A stretch of DNA of 64,000 nt from Crambe crambe (GCA_963924555.1 OZ004596.1:3038001-3102000); one strand, 5' to 3'. Positions 52,301-62,879 are shown, counted from the first letter of the stretch. Program-made: numbers and translations. Notes: generated by a model not told the origin, from the sequence alone.

Positions 52301-55300
52301 TGGAATGTAACTTAACTACATGCCTCATTAACTCATGAATTATTCATGAAAATTTATACAATAATGAACTAACGGAGCTATCTACACTAAGTAGTGACAG
52401 GAGGAAAGAAACTAGCTTCTCTCTGACTCTAGTTTGAAACTCCACCCGTCAACTTTCCAATTAACCGATCACAATTTCGTGCAGCCCATTGACTGCATAA
52501 CTATTTGTCTGTATGGATCAAGAAAGTATTTCAAAAGGAATTACTGCTCTACTTTTTTCTAGGGACAACCTGAGAATAGATCTATTTTTCTACATAGTAT
52601 TTTCCCCCCAAGTGGATAAACTGCATACTAAGTTGAAAAGAATGTATTGACAGCTGCACTCAGTGTCATCAGAGAGTGTAACAACTGCTTACTGGCTATA
52701 GTCATCAAAATTCAGTTTTAGCCATCTGTTAGAGCAGCACCTAGAGGCTGATCTTTTGCTATTAGTTTTGACTAAGGTTATGTTTCACAATTAAGTGATA
52801 TCGATAGCACTCAGAACACTAGCTAATCTTTCTCCGCCATTTCGAAGCCGTGCACATCCAGTAGGGGGCAGGCATATGGGCGGAGCCACGTATAACTGTG
52901 CATGTGGCTACAGATAGCTAGACCTAAGCTTCAGCTCAGCAGCTCTTAAGTTTAGCTACATAGCTAAGCTAGATCTTCAGTTTAATCGTTTATCTAGCTA
53001 TTTACCTTAAGGTGGGTATTATTGGCAGCTACTAATTTTAGCATGATACTGTATTTGGCGGGTATTAATTTTAGCTATTTTGAGCTTTGTGTAATAGCTA
53101 TTTTTTAATGTAAGTTCGTATGAAGTTGCTTCAAGGCACAAACAATACAATGTATTATTGTGTCAATAACTATCATTGGAGAGTTAGATTTTGTAGATTG
53201 AACAAAAAGGATCTTCATTGGGAATAGTGATACTTCCATCTATCACACCTGTCACTCCTTTTTCCACCCATTCTTGAGTCCATGAAATTAGATGATGATG
53301 AAGTATCTGAAACAGACTCTGATGAAGACAACAGCGATCTAGCTAGCTAGCTAACTCCGCCAGGACACTCAAACAGCTAGCCTCCTGTTTTGTTCAATAT
53401 TACTTCTAATTTTATTATTAGCATGTGATTATAATAGCCAATAAAACCTACTCGCTAGATTCGCTAAATTAACAGGTCGCCAATAATACCCACCTTAAGA
53501 TAGATGGTGTTCCAGTCACTCTACAGTACAGATGCTCATCCTATTATAGCCAGTACTTGGCTCTTGGCTGTATGTAGTCACTTCACCATACCTTACACAT
53601 GTCATTTACATTCATTGCTGTTGCTGTAAAGTTTGATTAAATAATAGAAAAACTTAATATCTTCTTTAGTCATCAGTGACTGTGTACGTACCTAAAAAAG
53701 AAAAAAAGGTTCATTATTATATATCTGGCTTTGCTGTAACTGTAGCCTCATATCAAATAGCCACTGCGTGCTCTCAGTTGAAGTAATGCCCAATACTGCC
53801 ACCCTCAATTTTTTACTTACACAGACTTACTTTCAACTTCACAGTTATTTTTTTTAAATGAAAGAAAAAGCACTAAGAAAAAGATAGAAACAGGTGAGCG
53901 CAACAGTTGTAAATGTAGGGATTATTTCATACGAAGCTGCAGTATATTTTACAGCCCAGCTAGATTTCAGGCTATCCCTTTTTTATTTAGAAGAAATTTT
54001 TTGCGCTCACTTGTTCATACAGCGTTGGTGCTAGAACCTATAGGGATACATGTGGAATATAATGCTGAATATTACGAATATCAGAGAACGAAATACCACT
54101 CTCTATGTAGGGATGACCTATGACCATAGGACTGATAGAAAATGAAGTTTGATTTACTCAGAAAACAGCTATTATCATGTAGGAGAATTTTGGAGGTCAA
54201 CATGGAAGAACAATAAATTTAAAGCACGTTTTTTTTCTTCTTCGACTTCTTTCATAATCATAATGGCATGATCTGGACAAAAATTGGGCAGCACTTAGGT
54301 CATCTTCTTTACTCGGACCAGGTCCATGTCCCATTTGTTTAGCTTCTAGTTCACTCAGAAACAGTTGACTATACAATGCATCAACCTCATCTAAGAAGGG
54401 AATCTATATCAGATTCTTTTGTCTACAAACATTGTAACCCTCTGCCTCTGAAGTTCCTGCAGGTAGAACAGCCTACAGAGTAACCCTCGCTGGCACCAGT
54501 CACTTACAGAACGGCCTACATTATGCTCTTACAGATTTCTTACTCCTCTCTTGAAGGGGAGAGCTATATTTTTTGCACTTGAAGTAATTGTGATGGCCAC
54601 AACAACAGTAACCTATCTCGACTAGATTACACATGTCAGCTACGTATGGTAAAGGATTGTCAGCATACAGAAGGTAGTACGATTGCTGATCTGATGCACA
54701 GTCCAAGTTAGGTGCTCTAAGCTTTAGAGATCCATGATGGCAGCGAAGCACTAAGGTACTCAGGGAAGAAAAATGCATTATATTTCTTTCTTTTTTTTCT
54801 ACTTGGTATGTAATTATTACTATCATAGCTCCTGTCCTTGACCATTCAATGTATAGTTTTGTGGTGTATAGCGTCATTCATCAATTGTCGGCAATCAAAT
54901 GTCGGCGAAATTTACAATGACACGGAAATTATAATAATTTACTGAGTACCGCGTGTTAGCCGGGAAGGAGTGTTAGTTTAGAATCTGTCGTTTGTTTCAG
55001 TTAGCTATCTACTTTCTAGCTGTTTACTAATGCCAGCGAGGTCAAGAAGGGCCGAGGCAGCTTCTAAATCGTGGGGGAAGAGGAAAAAGAAGCAGGTGTC
55101 TGCCAACAGGCCTAAGAGATTGAAGACATGGTCTGATGAGTCCATGGTATCAGCCATAAATGCCGTCAGGGAAGGAAGAATGATCGCTAGTGTGGCTGCC
55201 AGGTCCTATGGTGTTCCTCCTTTCTGCAGCCAGGGCCAGTGCCATATTTAACTGAAGCAGAAAGCTGCCTCTGGCCCAGTATGTGGTAGCATTTTCTCTT

Positions 55301-57183
55301 AGAGCATGCAAATCTTTCACTCTGATTTTTGATTTGTCATGATTATTGTAGATTCATAGGTTCATTTACTTTACTTTTTGATCATTTATTTTATTTTTCA
55401 GTTTAGTATTTCCCTATTAATAATTGGAACAAATTAATAATTGAATTGCAAATTGCCGACAATATATTAACGCGGTTCTATGAGCATAACGACAATAGGT
55501 AGAGGTCGCCGACTTTAGATCGTCCAGTTCCAGTTATAAAAAGTGATGTAACTTGACTTCCAATTGGCCCTATGGAATGAAAAATGCAATTTTAAGAGAG
55601 TAATGAATACTCTCGATTGGACTTTGAACAAGGTTATTGATGTGCGCGTTCGTGAGATGATAAGCCTGGCATAAAACCTCGCCGACTATTGATGAATGAC
55701 GCTAATACTATAACAAAGGTATGTAATTATTACTATCATAGCTCCTGTCCTTGAGCATTCAATGTATAATTTTGGGTTAATCACTGGTGTATAATACTAA
55801 TAATATTATAATAAAAAACTTTTATTCATAGGATTTTGTTATGTTGAGTTTGAAGATTTTGAATCTTTGAAAGAATCTATGGAATATAATGGAGCAGTAA
55901 GTAGTACTGATTTATATATAGAAAAAAGACATACCATTCTCCATATGCATACACAATTTTTGATACCTTGAAGCCATGATATAGCATTTATTTTTCTAGA
56001 GGAAAAGCTAAATAAGCAACGTCAACATTATTCCTGGTCATGCCTGCATGCACACACAACTAAAAATCAGCAGGCAGAGTTTTTGAACTAGAGTCAGACA
56101 CGAGCTAGTTTCCTGCTTCCTGTTGCTACGAAGTGCCAACTAAAGCCCAGAGAAGAGCTAAAGGTAGCATGTATATACAAGTGTATATCAGAGACACTAC
56201 ATCAAATGATTATCCTGCCTACTAGAGCAGCATAAATTTCAGGATCAGGGAGCTTACCATTTCAGAGAAATACCGTAAGCAGATGAGTCACTTGATCTCT
56301 ATTCTTAGACAACCATATTTCACGAACCACTCAAGCTACAATAGCTATGATCCTTCAATTGTCAATGTAAAAGGAGACACTACAGATACTGCCTTGATAA
56401 TGCATGCTCACATTTAATTGATGTCAAATTTTATGTGCACTCAGCACAGCAGCTAGCTACCTGTACTATACTTATTGTCAACTACTCAATCTTGGCATCA
56501 GCAAATTACAATCTATATAGTGTGCCCATGCTATGTAGAGATAAAGGGGGAAAAATCATTCTAACCAGTGTTATATTATAGTAGCTGCTAAAAAATTTAA
56601 CAAAGATATTGCCACATTTATGGATATTAAGTGAAAAACACTTAAGTACTGATCCTCAGCACACACAGTAGTTAAAAGGTCTGCTGTTGCGCTATCATTA
56701 TAAGTGTGTGTGTGTTGTAGAGCACTATTAAATAAACAGTGCATGCTAATTTTTATTTTTGAGTCATCTATTAAATTGGCATGTGCATTCTATATAGTTC
56801 AGCTAGTATTATTTAAACATGCAGTCCACAGAATATCAGTGCTTGTATGTTATTAATGACTATACAGATACTAACATATTAAATGGCTGACCTTGAGTGA
56901 TACATGCAGAAATCTTGCTTTCTTTCTGAAATAAAGCCTTTATCCAAAATCAGCTCAATTCAAACACTAGAGAGTCGTCTAGACATGGTTGAAGCATTTT
57001 AATCGCTTCTGGCTATGTAGTAGATGTGCTGAGTGTCAACTAATTTTTTTGTAAACTTGTCCATATATTTTTTCATTCCCCAGACATTTGGTGAGAAGCA
57101 ACTCATAGTGAACAGTGCCCATCGAAGCTCACGAGGTGGAAGGGGTAGGGATCGAGATAATTCACACAGAGGAGGCGGTCGAG
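43366..57183 (+). CDS. EIF4H: Eukaryotic initiation factor 4H, exons 1-5 (3' end not fixed)
   Basis: RNA-binding cofactor that stimulates the eIF4A helicase in translation initiation (family knowledge). Exons: 43366-43427, 43938-44091, 46883-46931, 55832-55896, 57084-57183, all in frame with canonical sites. The N-terminus [17 protein letters not shown] leads to a Gly-rich linker, then one RRM with RNP2 in TAYVGNLP (49-56), [13 protein letters not shown] and RNP1 in KGFCYVEF (88-95), matching vertebrate eIF4H closely. Exon 5 starts an RG-rich tail ([19 protein letters not shown]). Exon 5 ends in phase 1. The next exon is either beyond 64000 or the repeat-derived exon at 57524-57603. Intron 3 (8.9 kb) carries the Tigger element and others. 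Confidence 0.93.
44100..44770 (+). repeat. Degenerate transposon sequence with duplicated coding-like block
   Basis: A hairpin CCTTGGCACT/AGTGCCGAGG lies at 44103-44124, and GTGCCGAGGCA returns at about 44759. Between them a block ([20 protein letters not shown]) is present twice, about 190 bp apart, the second copy with stops. No domain recognised. It lies just 5' of the Fanzor-like fragment, but linkage is not shown. Confidence 0.4.
45044..45509 (+). pseudogene. Fanzor/TnpB-like RNA-guided nuclease, C-terminal fragment
   Basis: Open frame of about 155 codons lacking a proper start. It shows the end of a TnpB/Fanzor protein: [13 protein letters not shown] (first zinc CxxC at 45267-45278), a Cys pair in SRLCCEVHG, then [16 protein letters not shown], which fits the RuvC-III block with the catalytic Asp codon at 45393-45395, and the trailing STRPVAF typical of the family. 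RuvC-I and RuvC-II are not visible in any frame upstream to 44092, so this is a fragment in EIF4H intron 2. An overlapping minus ORF (45121-44795) is probably a shadow. Family assignment rests on these motifs alone. Confidence 0.6.
45640..46660. other. Unclassified repeat-like region, coding remnants on minus strand
   Basis: 45700-45930 is the TC-rich repeat shared with 12450-12790. From 46640 to 46020 the minus strand has protein-like runs in changing frames ([53 protein letters not shown]). It may be a decayed transposon gene, but I do not recognise it. Confidence 0.35.
47415..48860 (+). repeat. Two R7 copies in tandem orientation
   Basis: 47437-48010 and 48170-48860 both run GGGGTTTC/GTGGAGTTT, CTAGAG(A/G)AGAGCAACA, CACGAAGCTTT, AAGATGG..GATGGGAAGAATG. 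The second is cut at 48864 by the Tigger-like element and resumes after 51649 (AAGTACTAAGATGC). Confidence 0.6.
49041..49960 (+). pseudogene. HIRAN-like plus Ulp1/C48-type cysteine protease gene of the transposon
   Basis: Starts at the ATG ([18 protein letters not shown]). The first part reads [22 protein letters not shown], then after a frameshift [39 protein letters not shown], a pattern like HIRAN domains (DNA-end binding in HLTF and FAN1). A linker with [13 protein letters not shown] follows, perhaps a nuclear signal. The second part shows [12 protein letters not shown], then a Ulp1-type layout: His in RSDHCVVIS (49693-49695), Asp in VYIYDSDYS (49747-49749) and Cys in [13 protein letters not shown] (49865-49867). 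That is the His-Asp-Cys order of SUMO/ubiquitin-like proteases. At least three frameshifts break it. The function within the element is unknown. Confidence 0.6.
50061..51470 (-). pseudogene. Tigger/pogo-like DDE transposase
   Basis: Minus strand. The N-terminal part reads [34 protein letters not shown], a helix-turn-helix DNA-binding segment. A break of one or two frameshifts at 51190-51050 leads into a 239-codon ORF with the first catalytic Asp in IINWDQTGI (50751-50749), [16 protein letters not shown], and the second Asp in [13 protein letters not shown] (50403-50401). A further frameshift near 50325 comes before NCTDRL, where the third acidic residue should follow but cannot be placed. The C-terminal piece [19 protein letters not shown] ends at the stop 50063-50061. 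It belongs to the DDE superfamily of the Tc1/mariner/pogo group. Confidence 0.8.
51760..52665. other. Unclassified intronic stretch with a small foldback
   Basis: A 140-bp unit at 52144-52283 has ends CAGGGCAATTCAAAGAGAT and ATCTCTTTGAGCTGTCCTG, roughly inverted and hAT-like, but the flanks show no clear duplication. The rest holds nothing I recognise. Confidence 0.35.
52673..54016 (+). repeat. Hairpin/foldback element, family R2 (copy with MITE insertion)
   Basis: Left end ATCAGAGAGTGTAACAACTGC (hairpin decayed), body GGCTATAGTCATCAAAATTC, GCTGATCTTTTGCTATTAG. The foldback at 53860-54016 is reduced and ends AAATTTTTTGCGCTCACTTG. The body is split by the MITE 53011-53494. An isolated hairpin end of another element follows at 54074-54115. 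Confidence 0.65.
53011..53494. mobile_element. TTAA-flanked MITE with GGTGGGTATTATTGGC termini
   Basis: Left GGTGGGTATTATTGGC, right GCCAATAATACCCACC, TTAA outside both. 484 bp. Near 53290-53345 it keeps a coding-like acidic tail ([16 protein letters not shown]), perhaps from the ancestral transposase. TTAA suggests piggyBac or Kolobok. Confidence 0.8.
54470..54830 (+). repeat. R8 fragment
   Basis: Begins with minisatellite-like GCCTACAGAGTAACC at 54472 and ends with GATGGCAGCGAAGCAC and TACTTGGTATGTAAT. The minus ORF here is a shadow. Confidence 0.5.
54871..55702 (+). mobile_element. pogo-derived MITE with TA target duplication
   Basis: The 22-bp inverted ends GCGTCATTCATCAATTGTCG and CGACTATTGATGAATGACGC are flanked by TA on each side. 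832 bp. It keeps the first exon region of the parental transposase (next entry) but no catalytic domain. Confidence 0.85.
55030..55251 (+). pseudogene. Truncated pogo transposase: HTH_psq DNA-binding segment
   Basis: [20 protein letters not shown] is followed by [18 protein letters not shown] and [10 protein letters not shown], the helix-turn-helix (psq/CENP-B N-terminal) pattern. After GVP the frame departs; the parental continuation [12 protein letters not shown] is still readable in another frame at about 55226-55263. An internal deletion therefore joined the HTH to the start of the next domain. The product could bind the element's ends but not cut. Confidence 0.6.
56030..56420. repeat. 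Fragments of R7 and inverted R1
   Basis: 56090-56170 carries R7 words (CTACGAAGTGCCAACTAAAG). 56205-56400 carries R1 words inverted (GGGAGCTTACCATTTCAGAG, CTTAGACAACCATATTTC). 56420-57083 shows nothing recognisable. Confidence 0.5.
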
Positions 57184-57420
57184 GTGAGGTGGTGCTGAAT
57201 GTATATCATGTATGTATGGCAGGATGATTGCTCTAAACGTTATGTGTTCCACACTAGTGGGTTGATGCTGTATGGATAAAGTTCAAGTATTAGACACGTT
57301 TATTTCTCTCCACTTCTTTACAGTATGACTCATGATCAGTAATAACCATGGGACTGAAATTTGGTGTAGAAGTAACATGTGATAAAAGGTTTAGGGGAAT
57401 TTTGTTGGAGCAAGTCTGAT

Positions 57421-58081
57421 ATCAGAGAGTGCGCTAGCACTCTCTAAGTAGGGATGGCGGGTCAAAGGTCATAAGACTGTATAAACTAAAAACTCTTCTT
57501 TCTCTTCTACCCTTACTCTACAGGTTCTCAGAAGGCTACAGTGAATTATTACATCTACAAAGAAAAGAGGAGAATGTTCAAAAACAAAAAATTCATTCGC
57601 TAACATAAGAAAAGAAACGATGTCTAAAATTGACTTTTCTTTTTCTTTATCGAGAGTGCATTAGCACTCTCTAAGTAGGGATGGCGGGTCAAAGGTCATA
57701 GGACTGTATAAACTAAAAACTCTTCTTTCTCTTTTACCCTTACTCTACAGGTTCTCAGAAGGCTACAGTGAATTATTACATCTACAAAGAAGAGAAGAGA
57801 ATGTTCAAAAAACCAAAAATTCATTCGCTAACATAAGAAAAAAACGAGTTATCAGAGAGTGCGCTAGCACTCTCTAAGTAGGGATGGCAGGTCAAAGGTC
57901 ATAGGACTGTATAAACTAAAACTCTTCTTTCTCTTCTACCCTTGCTCTACAGGTTCTCAGAAGGCTACAGTGAGATACTACTTCTACAAAGAAGAGAGGA
58001 GAGTGTTCAAAAATCAAAAATTCATTCGCTAACATAAGAAAAAAACGAGTTCTAAAATTGACTTTTGTTCAATTTCTTTAT
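57421..58081 (+). repeat. Three tandem copies of a hairpin-ended unit
   Basis: Units start at 57423, 57650 and 57852 with (TC)AGAGAGTGC..GCACTCTCTAAGTAGGGATGG and run about 200-230 bp. They are highly similar, so duplication looks recent. Each contains a pyrimidine tract plus ACAG followed by a short ORF (see 57524). Confidence 0.85.
57524..57603 (+). CDS. Candidate terminal exon of EIF4H inside the repeat
   Basis: CTTCTACCCTTACTCTACAG is a strong acceptor. Joined to EIF4H exon 5 (phase 1), the frame runs GSQKATV..KFIR and stops at 57601-57603. Repeat unit 3 (57953-58032) has the same acceptor, phase and length; unit 2 has a frameshift. Five of the 25 residues differ between units 1 and 3. 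It would end eIF4H at about 169 residues, shorter than the vertebrate protein. Use as an exon is unproven. Confidence 0.3.
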
Positions 58082-58121
58082 AATATAATAATAAGGATAA
58101 TAAATATAAGATCAACGACTT

Positions 58122-60731
58122 ACTGGCTATAGTCATCAAAATTCTGCTTTGGCCATCTGTTAGAGCGGCACCTAGAGGCTGATCTTTTGCTATTAGTTTT
58201 GACTAAGGCTCTACTTCACTATTTGATAGCACTCGGCACTAGCTAATCTTTCTACGCCATTTTGAAGCACAGGTCGGTAGGGGGCGGGGCCTATGGGCGG
58301 GGCCACGAAAACTTCAAACTGTTCAGTAGCTCTGCTAGCTAGGCTTAGGTCTTCAGTTTAATCGTTTAGCTAGCTATTTATTCTTATCTGATGATCCAGT
58401 CACTCCTTACTGAATTACAGTACAGATGCTCATCCTATAGTAGTATTATAGCCAGTACTTGGCTGTAGTGTCACCATGCTCATTTACATTGCTATTGCTC
58501 ATATTAAATAGCTAAGAGACAAAACTGAATGGCTAAACAAATTCTTCAACCAGTGACCCTACAAAAAAAAGATAAGGTTTATGTAGAGCTGGCTTTGTAC
58601 TGTAGCTTCATCACTGCATACTCTCAGTTGAAGTGACGGTCAATGCAAGCACTAAGAAAAAGGATGGAAACAAGTGAGCACAAAAAATTTCTTCTAAATA
58701 AAAAGGTTAAGTAGGGATAGCCTAAAATCTAGCTGGGCTATATAATGTACTGCAGCCTAGCTCGTATGAAAACAATCCCTACTTTTATAACTGCCGTAGC
58801 TAGCTATAGGTAGTGGATGTAAATGTAGGGATTGTTTTCATACGAGCTAGGCTGCAGTACATTATATAGCCCAGCTAGATTTTAGGCTATCCCTACTTAA
58901 CCTTTTTATTTAGAAGAAATTTTTTGTGCTCACTTGTAATAATAATAATAATGTATAAGATCAACATACCGACTTACTGGCTATAGTCATCAAAATTCCG
59001 CTTTGGCCATCTTTTAGAGTGGCACCTAGAGGCTGATCTTTTGCTATTAGTTTTGACTAAAGCGCTACTTCACAAATAAGTGATATCGATAGGACTCGGC
59101 TAATCTACGCCATTTTGAAGCTCACATCAGTAGGGGCAGAGCGTATGGGCGGGACCACGTATAAGTGCACATGTGGCTACAGTACAGCCTAATCAGTTCA
59201 GTAGCAAGTTTAGCTAAGCTAGGTCTTCAGTTTAATCGTTTAGCTAGCTATTTATTCTTATCTGATGATCTTCCTGACACTGCAGATGCTCATCCTATAG
59301 TAGTACTTGGCTGTAGTGTAGTCAGCTCACTTTACCATGCCATCACATGTCATTTACATTGCTGTTGCTGTAAAGTTTTATATTAAATAATAGACAAAAC
59401 TTAAAATTTAATAGCTAAATAAATTCTTCCAGAGACTGTGTATGTGCCTATAAAAGAAAAAGGATAGGTTTATGTAGAGCTGGCTTTGTATAGACTATAG
59501 TACTGTACTGTAGCCTCATGTCAAATTATCACTGCATACTCTCAGTTCAAATGACGATCAATACTGCCACCCTCAATTCTCTACTTACACAAACTTACTT
59601 TCAACTTCAAGCGCTAAAAAAAGGATAGAAACGAGTGAGCGCAAAAAATTTCTTCTAAATAAAAAGTTAAGTAGGGATAGCCTAAAATCTAACTGGGCTG
59701 TATAATGTACTACAGCCTCGTATGAAAATAATCCCTGGCCCATAGCTAGCTATAGGCAGTGAATGTAAATGTAGGGATTGTTTTCATACGAGGCTGTAGT
59801 ACATTATACAGCCCAGTTAGATTTTAGGCTATCCCTACTTAACTTTTTATTTAGAAGAAATTTTTTGCGCTCACTTGTAATAATAATAATAATAATAATA
59901 ATAATGTATAAGATCAACGTACTGGCTGTAGTCATCAAAATTCTGCTTTGGCCATCTGTTAGAGCGGTACCTAGAGGCTGATCTTTTGCTATTAGTTTTA
60001 ACTAAGGCTCTACTTCACTATTTGAGCACTCAGAACACTAGCTAATCTTTCTACTTGAAGCGCACGTCATTAGGGGGCGGGACTTATGGGCGGAGCCACG
60101 TAAGCACTCTTAAGTTTAAGCTAGGTCTTCAATTTAATCGTTTAGCTAGCTATTTATTCTTATCTGATGTCACAGGGCCGGAGGAAGGAAAGTTTGAGTG
60201 GTCAGGCCACACTTGCATGCGGGGAAAAAAAGCCCATTTTTAATTAGAAACGCCCACTTATCTCGGGATGTACAGATGTGCTTTATTATAAACAGTCTAG
60301 CTGCTTCAATTTCAGAGTTAAGGGGGGCTCCTTAGAACCCCTTGAACTTGTCTAGTCTTTGTATATGATGATCCTTTCCGAATCTTGCCTGAAAAAGTGG
60401 TCAGGCCACTCAATTCTTTACGTACACAAACTTACATTCAACTTCAAGCACTAAGAAAAAGGATAGAAACAAGTGAGCACAAAAAATTTCTTCCAAATAA
60501 AAAGGTTAAGTAGGGATAGCTTAAAATCTAGCTGGGCTATATAATGTACTGCAGCTTCGTATGAATACAATCCCTACTTTTACAACTGCCATAGCTAGCT
60601 ATAGGTATACATAGTGGATGTAAATGTAGGGATTATTTTCATACGAGGCTGCAGTACATTATATAGCCCAGCTAGATTTTAAGCTATCCCTACTTAACCT
60701 TTTTATTTGGAAGAAATTTTTTGTGCTCATA
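58122..60731 (+). repeat. Three tandem R2 units
   Basis: ACTGGCT(A/G)TAGTCATCAAAATTC begins units at 58122, 58976 and 59921. Each runs through GCTGATCTTTTGCTATTAG to a complete foldback (58674-58940, 59628-59876, 60462-60731) whose arms read AAGTGAGC..AAATTTCTTC and ATAAAAAGGTTAAGTAGGGA. TAA microsatellites separate the units. Confidence 0.85.
60172..60407. mobile_element. Possible hAT-type insertion in the third R2 unit
   Basis: Sequence foreign to the other R2 units, starting CAGGGCCGGAGGAAGG, a hAT-like terminus, and containing GTGGTCAGGCCAC twice in the same direction (60199, 60391). R2 sequence resumes at about 60408. No right terminus or target duplication was found. Confidence 0.35.
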
Positions 60732-60942
60732 GGTTTAATAATGATACAGTATATGATGTCCACATGTATGTAACCTATATTAAACTATAGCTAGTCACAT
60801 GTCAGTTACCTGATTGGTCAGTTAGGGGGGATTTAAATCCCATAGAGCCCTCCCGAGCGGGTTTTCTAAGTGCTGCTGTCACTTAGGAAACCTGGTAAAG
60901 ATGGTCATTCCAATTGGTCCTTTTCTAGCAACGCATCACGTT

Positions 60943-62830
60943 ATCAGAGAGTGCAGTAGCACTCTCTATGTAGGCTTGACACGCAAAACATCCACGCTCA
61001 TTAATAACAATTAATCTTCTTCTTCACAGCCACTGCTTCATCATATGTGACACGCTATATGAAAACCAGGAATGTTACTCAATAATCAATTCATGGATAT
61101 GCGTGTACAAAGGAAAAAAAATTTTTTTATCCACTTCTTTTTTTTTTTATCTCCACAGTATCTTCGGTCCTTTGACTGCCTCCATACCAAATTTGAGGAG
61201 GAGGGAAGGCTTTGAAGTGGGCAAGCGCTCGAGTTGAAGTCACCCACTCAAACCGACATAATTATTTTGACCTACGTGCCCAAAGATGAATATTGAATTA
61301 CGGAGGGCATGCATATGTAGTGCGCGGAAAAAAGGGAAATTCCCCAGAAATTATATTGATGTGTATGTTGAATCTAGACATAGCTACTGAAATATCTAGC
61401 TAGCTACAGGTAGGTACAAGCTATGGCAGTAGCCATCCAACTTCTCAGGCCACATCTGGAGGTGCTGGAAGAGTATTATCGTCTCCTTCAACCCTAGGTC
61501 CAGCTGGCAATGAAATTTTCACTCAAACGGAGCCCTGATCCCAGCAGTGTATATATCCCACCCCAGACTGTTTCCTTTATCACATGAATCAACTAAACAA
61601 GCTTTAAAACAGAGATATGATCATGAAATTCACTAGTATCTAAGGCTTTTCATACATCTATCTGCCCAAAACTTACCAGGTTATGATCCAGGATTGGCCC
61701 CATGCCTTACACACCCTAGATAACCAAGGCGCTCAAAAATAACAACGCAGTGAAGCAAAACTTACATGGCCTTCTTCCTCTGTCAAACAGCTGGTGTGCA
61801 AAGATTGAAATGATGTCATCGCGTTATACGGACGTACGTAACAATTTACGGAGTATTACAGGAAGTTCAATGTTTGGACACGTTTTATTCTGAAACACTT
61901 TGTCAATCTCTCTCACTTCAAGCACTTATAGCTCAGGGGTGCTTTAAGGTATAGCCTCGAGCTTACTATCAATCGATAGCTAACGTAGTGAGCTATTGTG
62001 TGATAGGAATAACTCCGTTTTGAATTTTTGAGTAACATTCCTGGTTTTCATATAGCGTGTCACATATATCTATGATCTTGGTACCATATTGAAGCTCTAC
62101 ACCTGAGCTAAGGAATGGTATCGTTTGAATTGAAGTAAAGCTCAAGTTCTAACTGTCAATTGCCATCCGAGTGCCTTTGACAGCCATAACTCCCGACTGC
62201 TTCATCCTATATCTACGATCTTGGTACCATCTTGAAGCTCTACACCTGAGGTAAGGAATGGTATTGTTCAAATTAAAGTAAAGCTCAAGTCCTAACTGTC
62301 AATTGCCATTCGAATGCCTTCGTGGTCCTGGACGACTCAAATTTTCGAACGCTTCGTAGACAGCACAGTTAGTTTATACACTTCGTAGACACTACGTAGA
62401 CAACGCTTCGTCAACAATGCTAGAATGCTTCGTAGACACGGTTAGTTTATACACTGTATATCCAACTGTCTTCCTAAGTTGTGATGGGCGTGGTAAGCTT
62501 ATTTGGTAAAGGGTTATTCTTGACATCCTTTAAGGCTTGAAAAAAGTGTGCAAACAAGTGAGAGGATTTCTTCTAAATGAAAGAGTGATGTAGGCTTGAG
62601 TACATGACTATAAAAAGTACGTGGGGTAGCTTGCTGGCTATGTACTGCATTTGCTCTGCTAACTGTTGATAAACCCTACATTGTTGCATGATATGCTCTG
62701 CTAACTGTCATAAAATTGACATTAACCCTACATTGCTGCAAGGTGTAGCCAAAAAGGATAATATGGCAGCAGTAATGTAGGGTTTACGTGATAGTTAGCA
62801 GAACATAAATGTGGTGCATGCAGCGATGTG
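60943..62830 (-). repeat. Hairpin/foldback element, family R6 (copy 2, inverted)
   Basis: Hairpin end ATCAGAGAGTGCAGTAGCAC at 60944, ATGTAGGCTTGA next to it, the duplicated block GGTACCATCTTGAAGCTCTA at about 62080 and 62220, GCTTCGTAGACA repeats at 62345-62440, and the foldback arm CAAGTGAGAGGATTTCTTCT from 62555. It is longer than copy 1 because about 1 kb (61000-62040) has no counterpart there. Confidence 0.7.
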
Positions 62831-62879
62831 AATAAACACAAAAGAGAGTCAGCACAAGGCTGTAGTTCAAGAAAATTGA

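Larger units (their letters stand above)
54806..55800 (+). repeat. Tandem duplication of about 80 bp, first unit interrupted by a transposon
   Basis: GGTATGTAATTATTACTATC..GGTGTATAATACTA occurs at 54805-54870 plus 55703-55718, and again uninterrupted at 55719-55800. The second unit shows the target before insertion. Confidence 0.8.
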
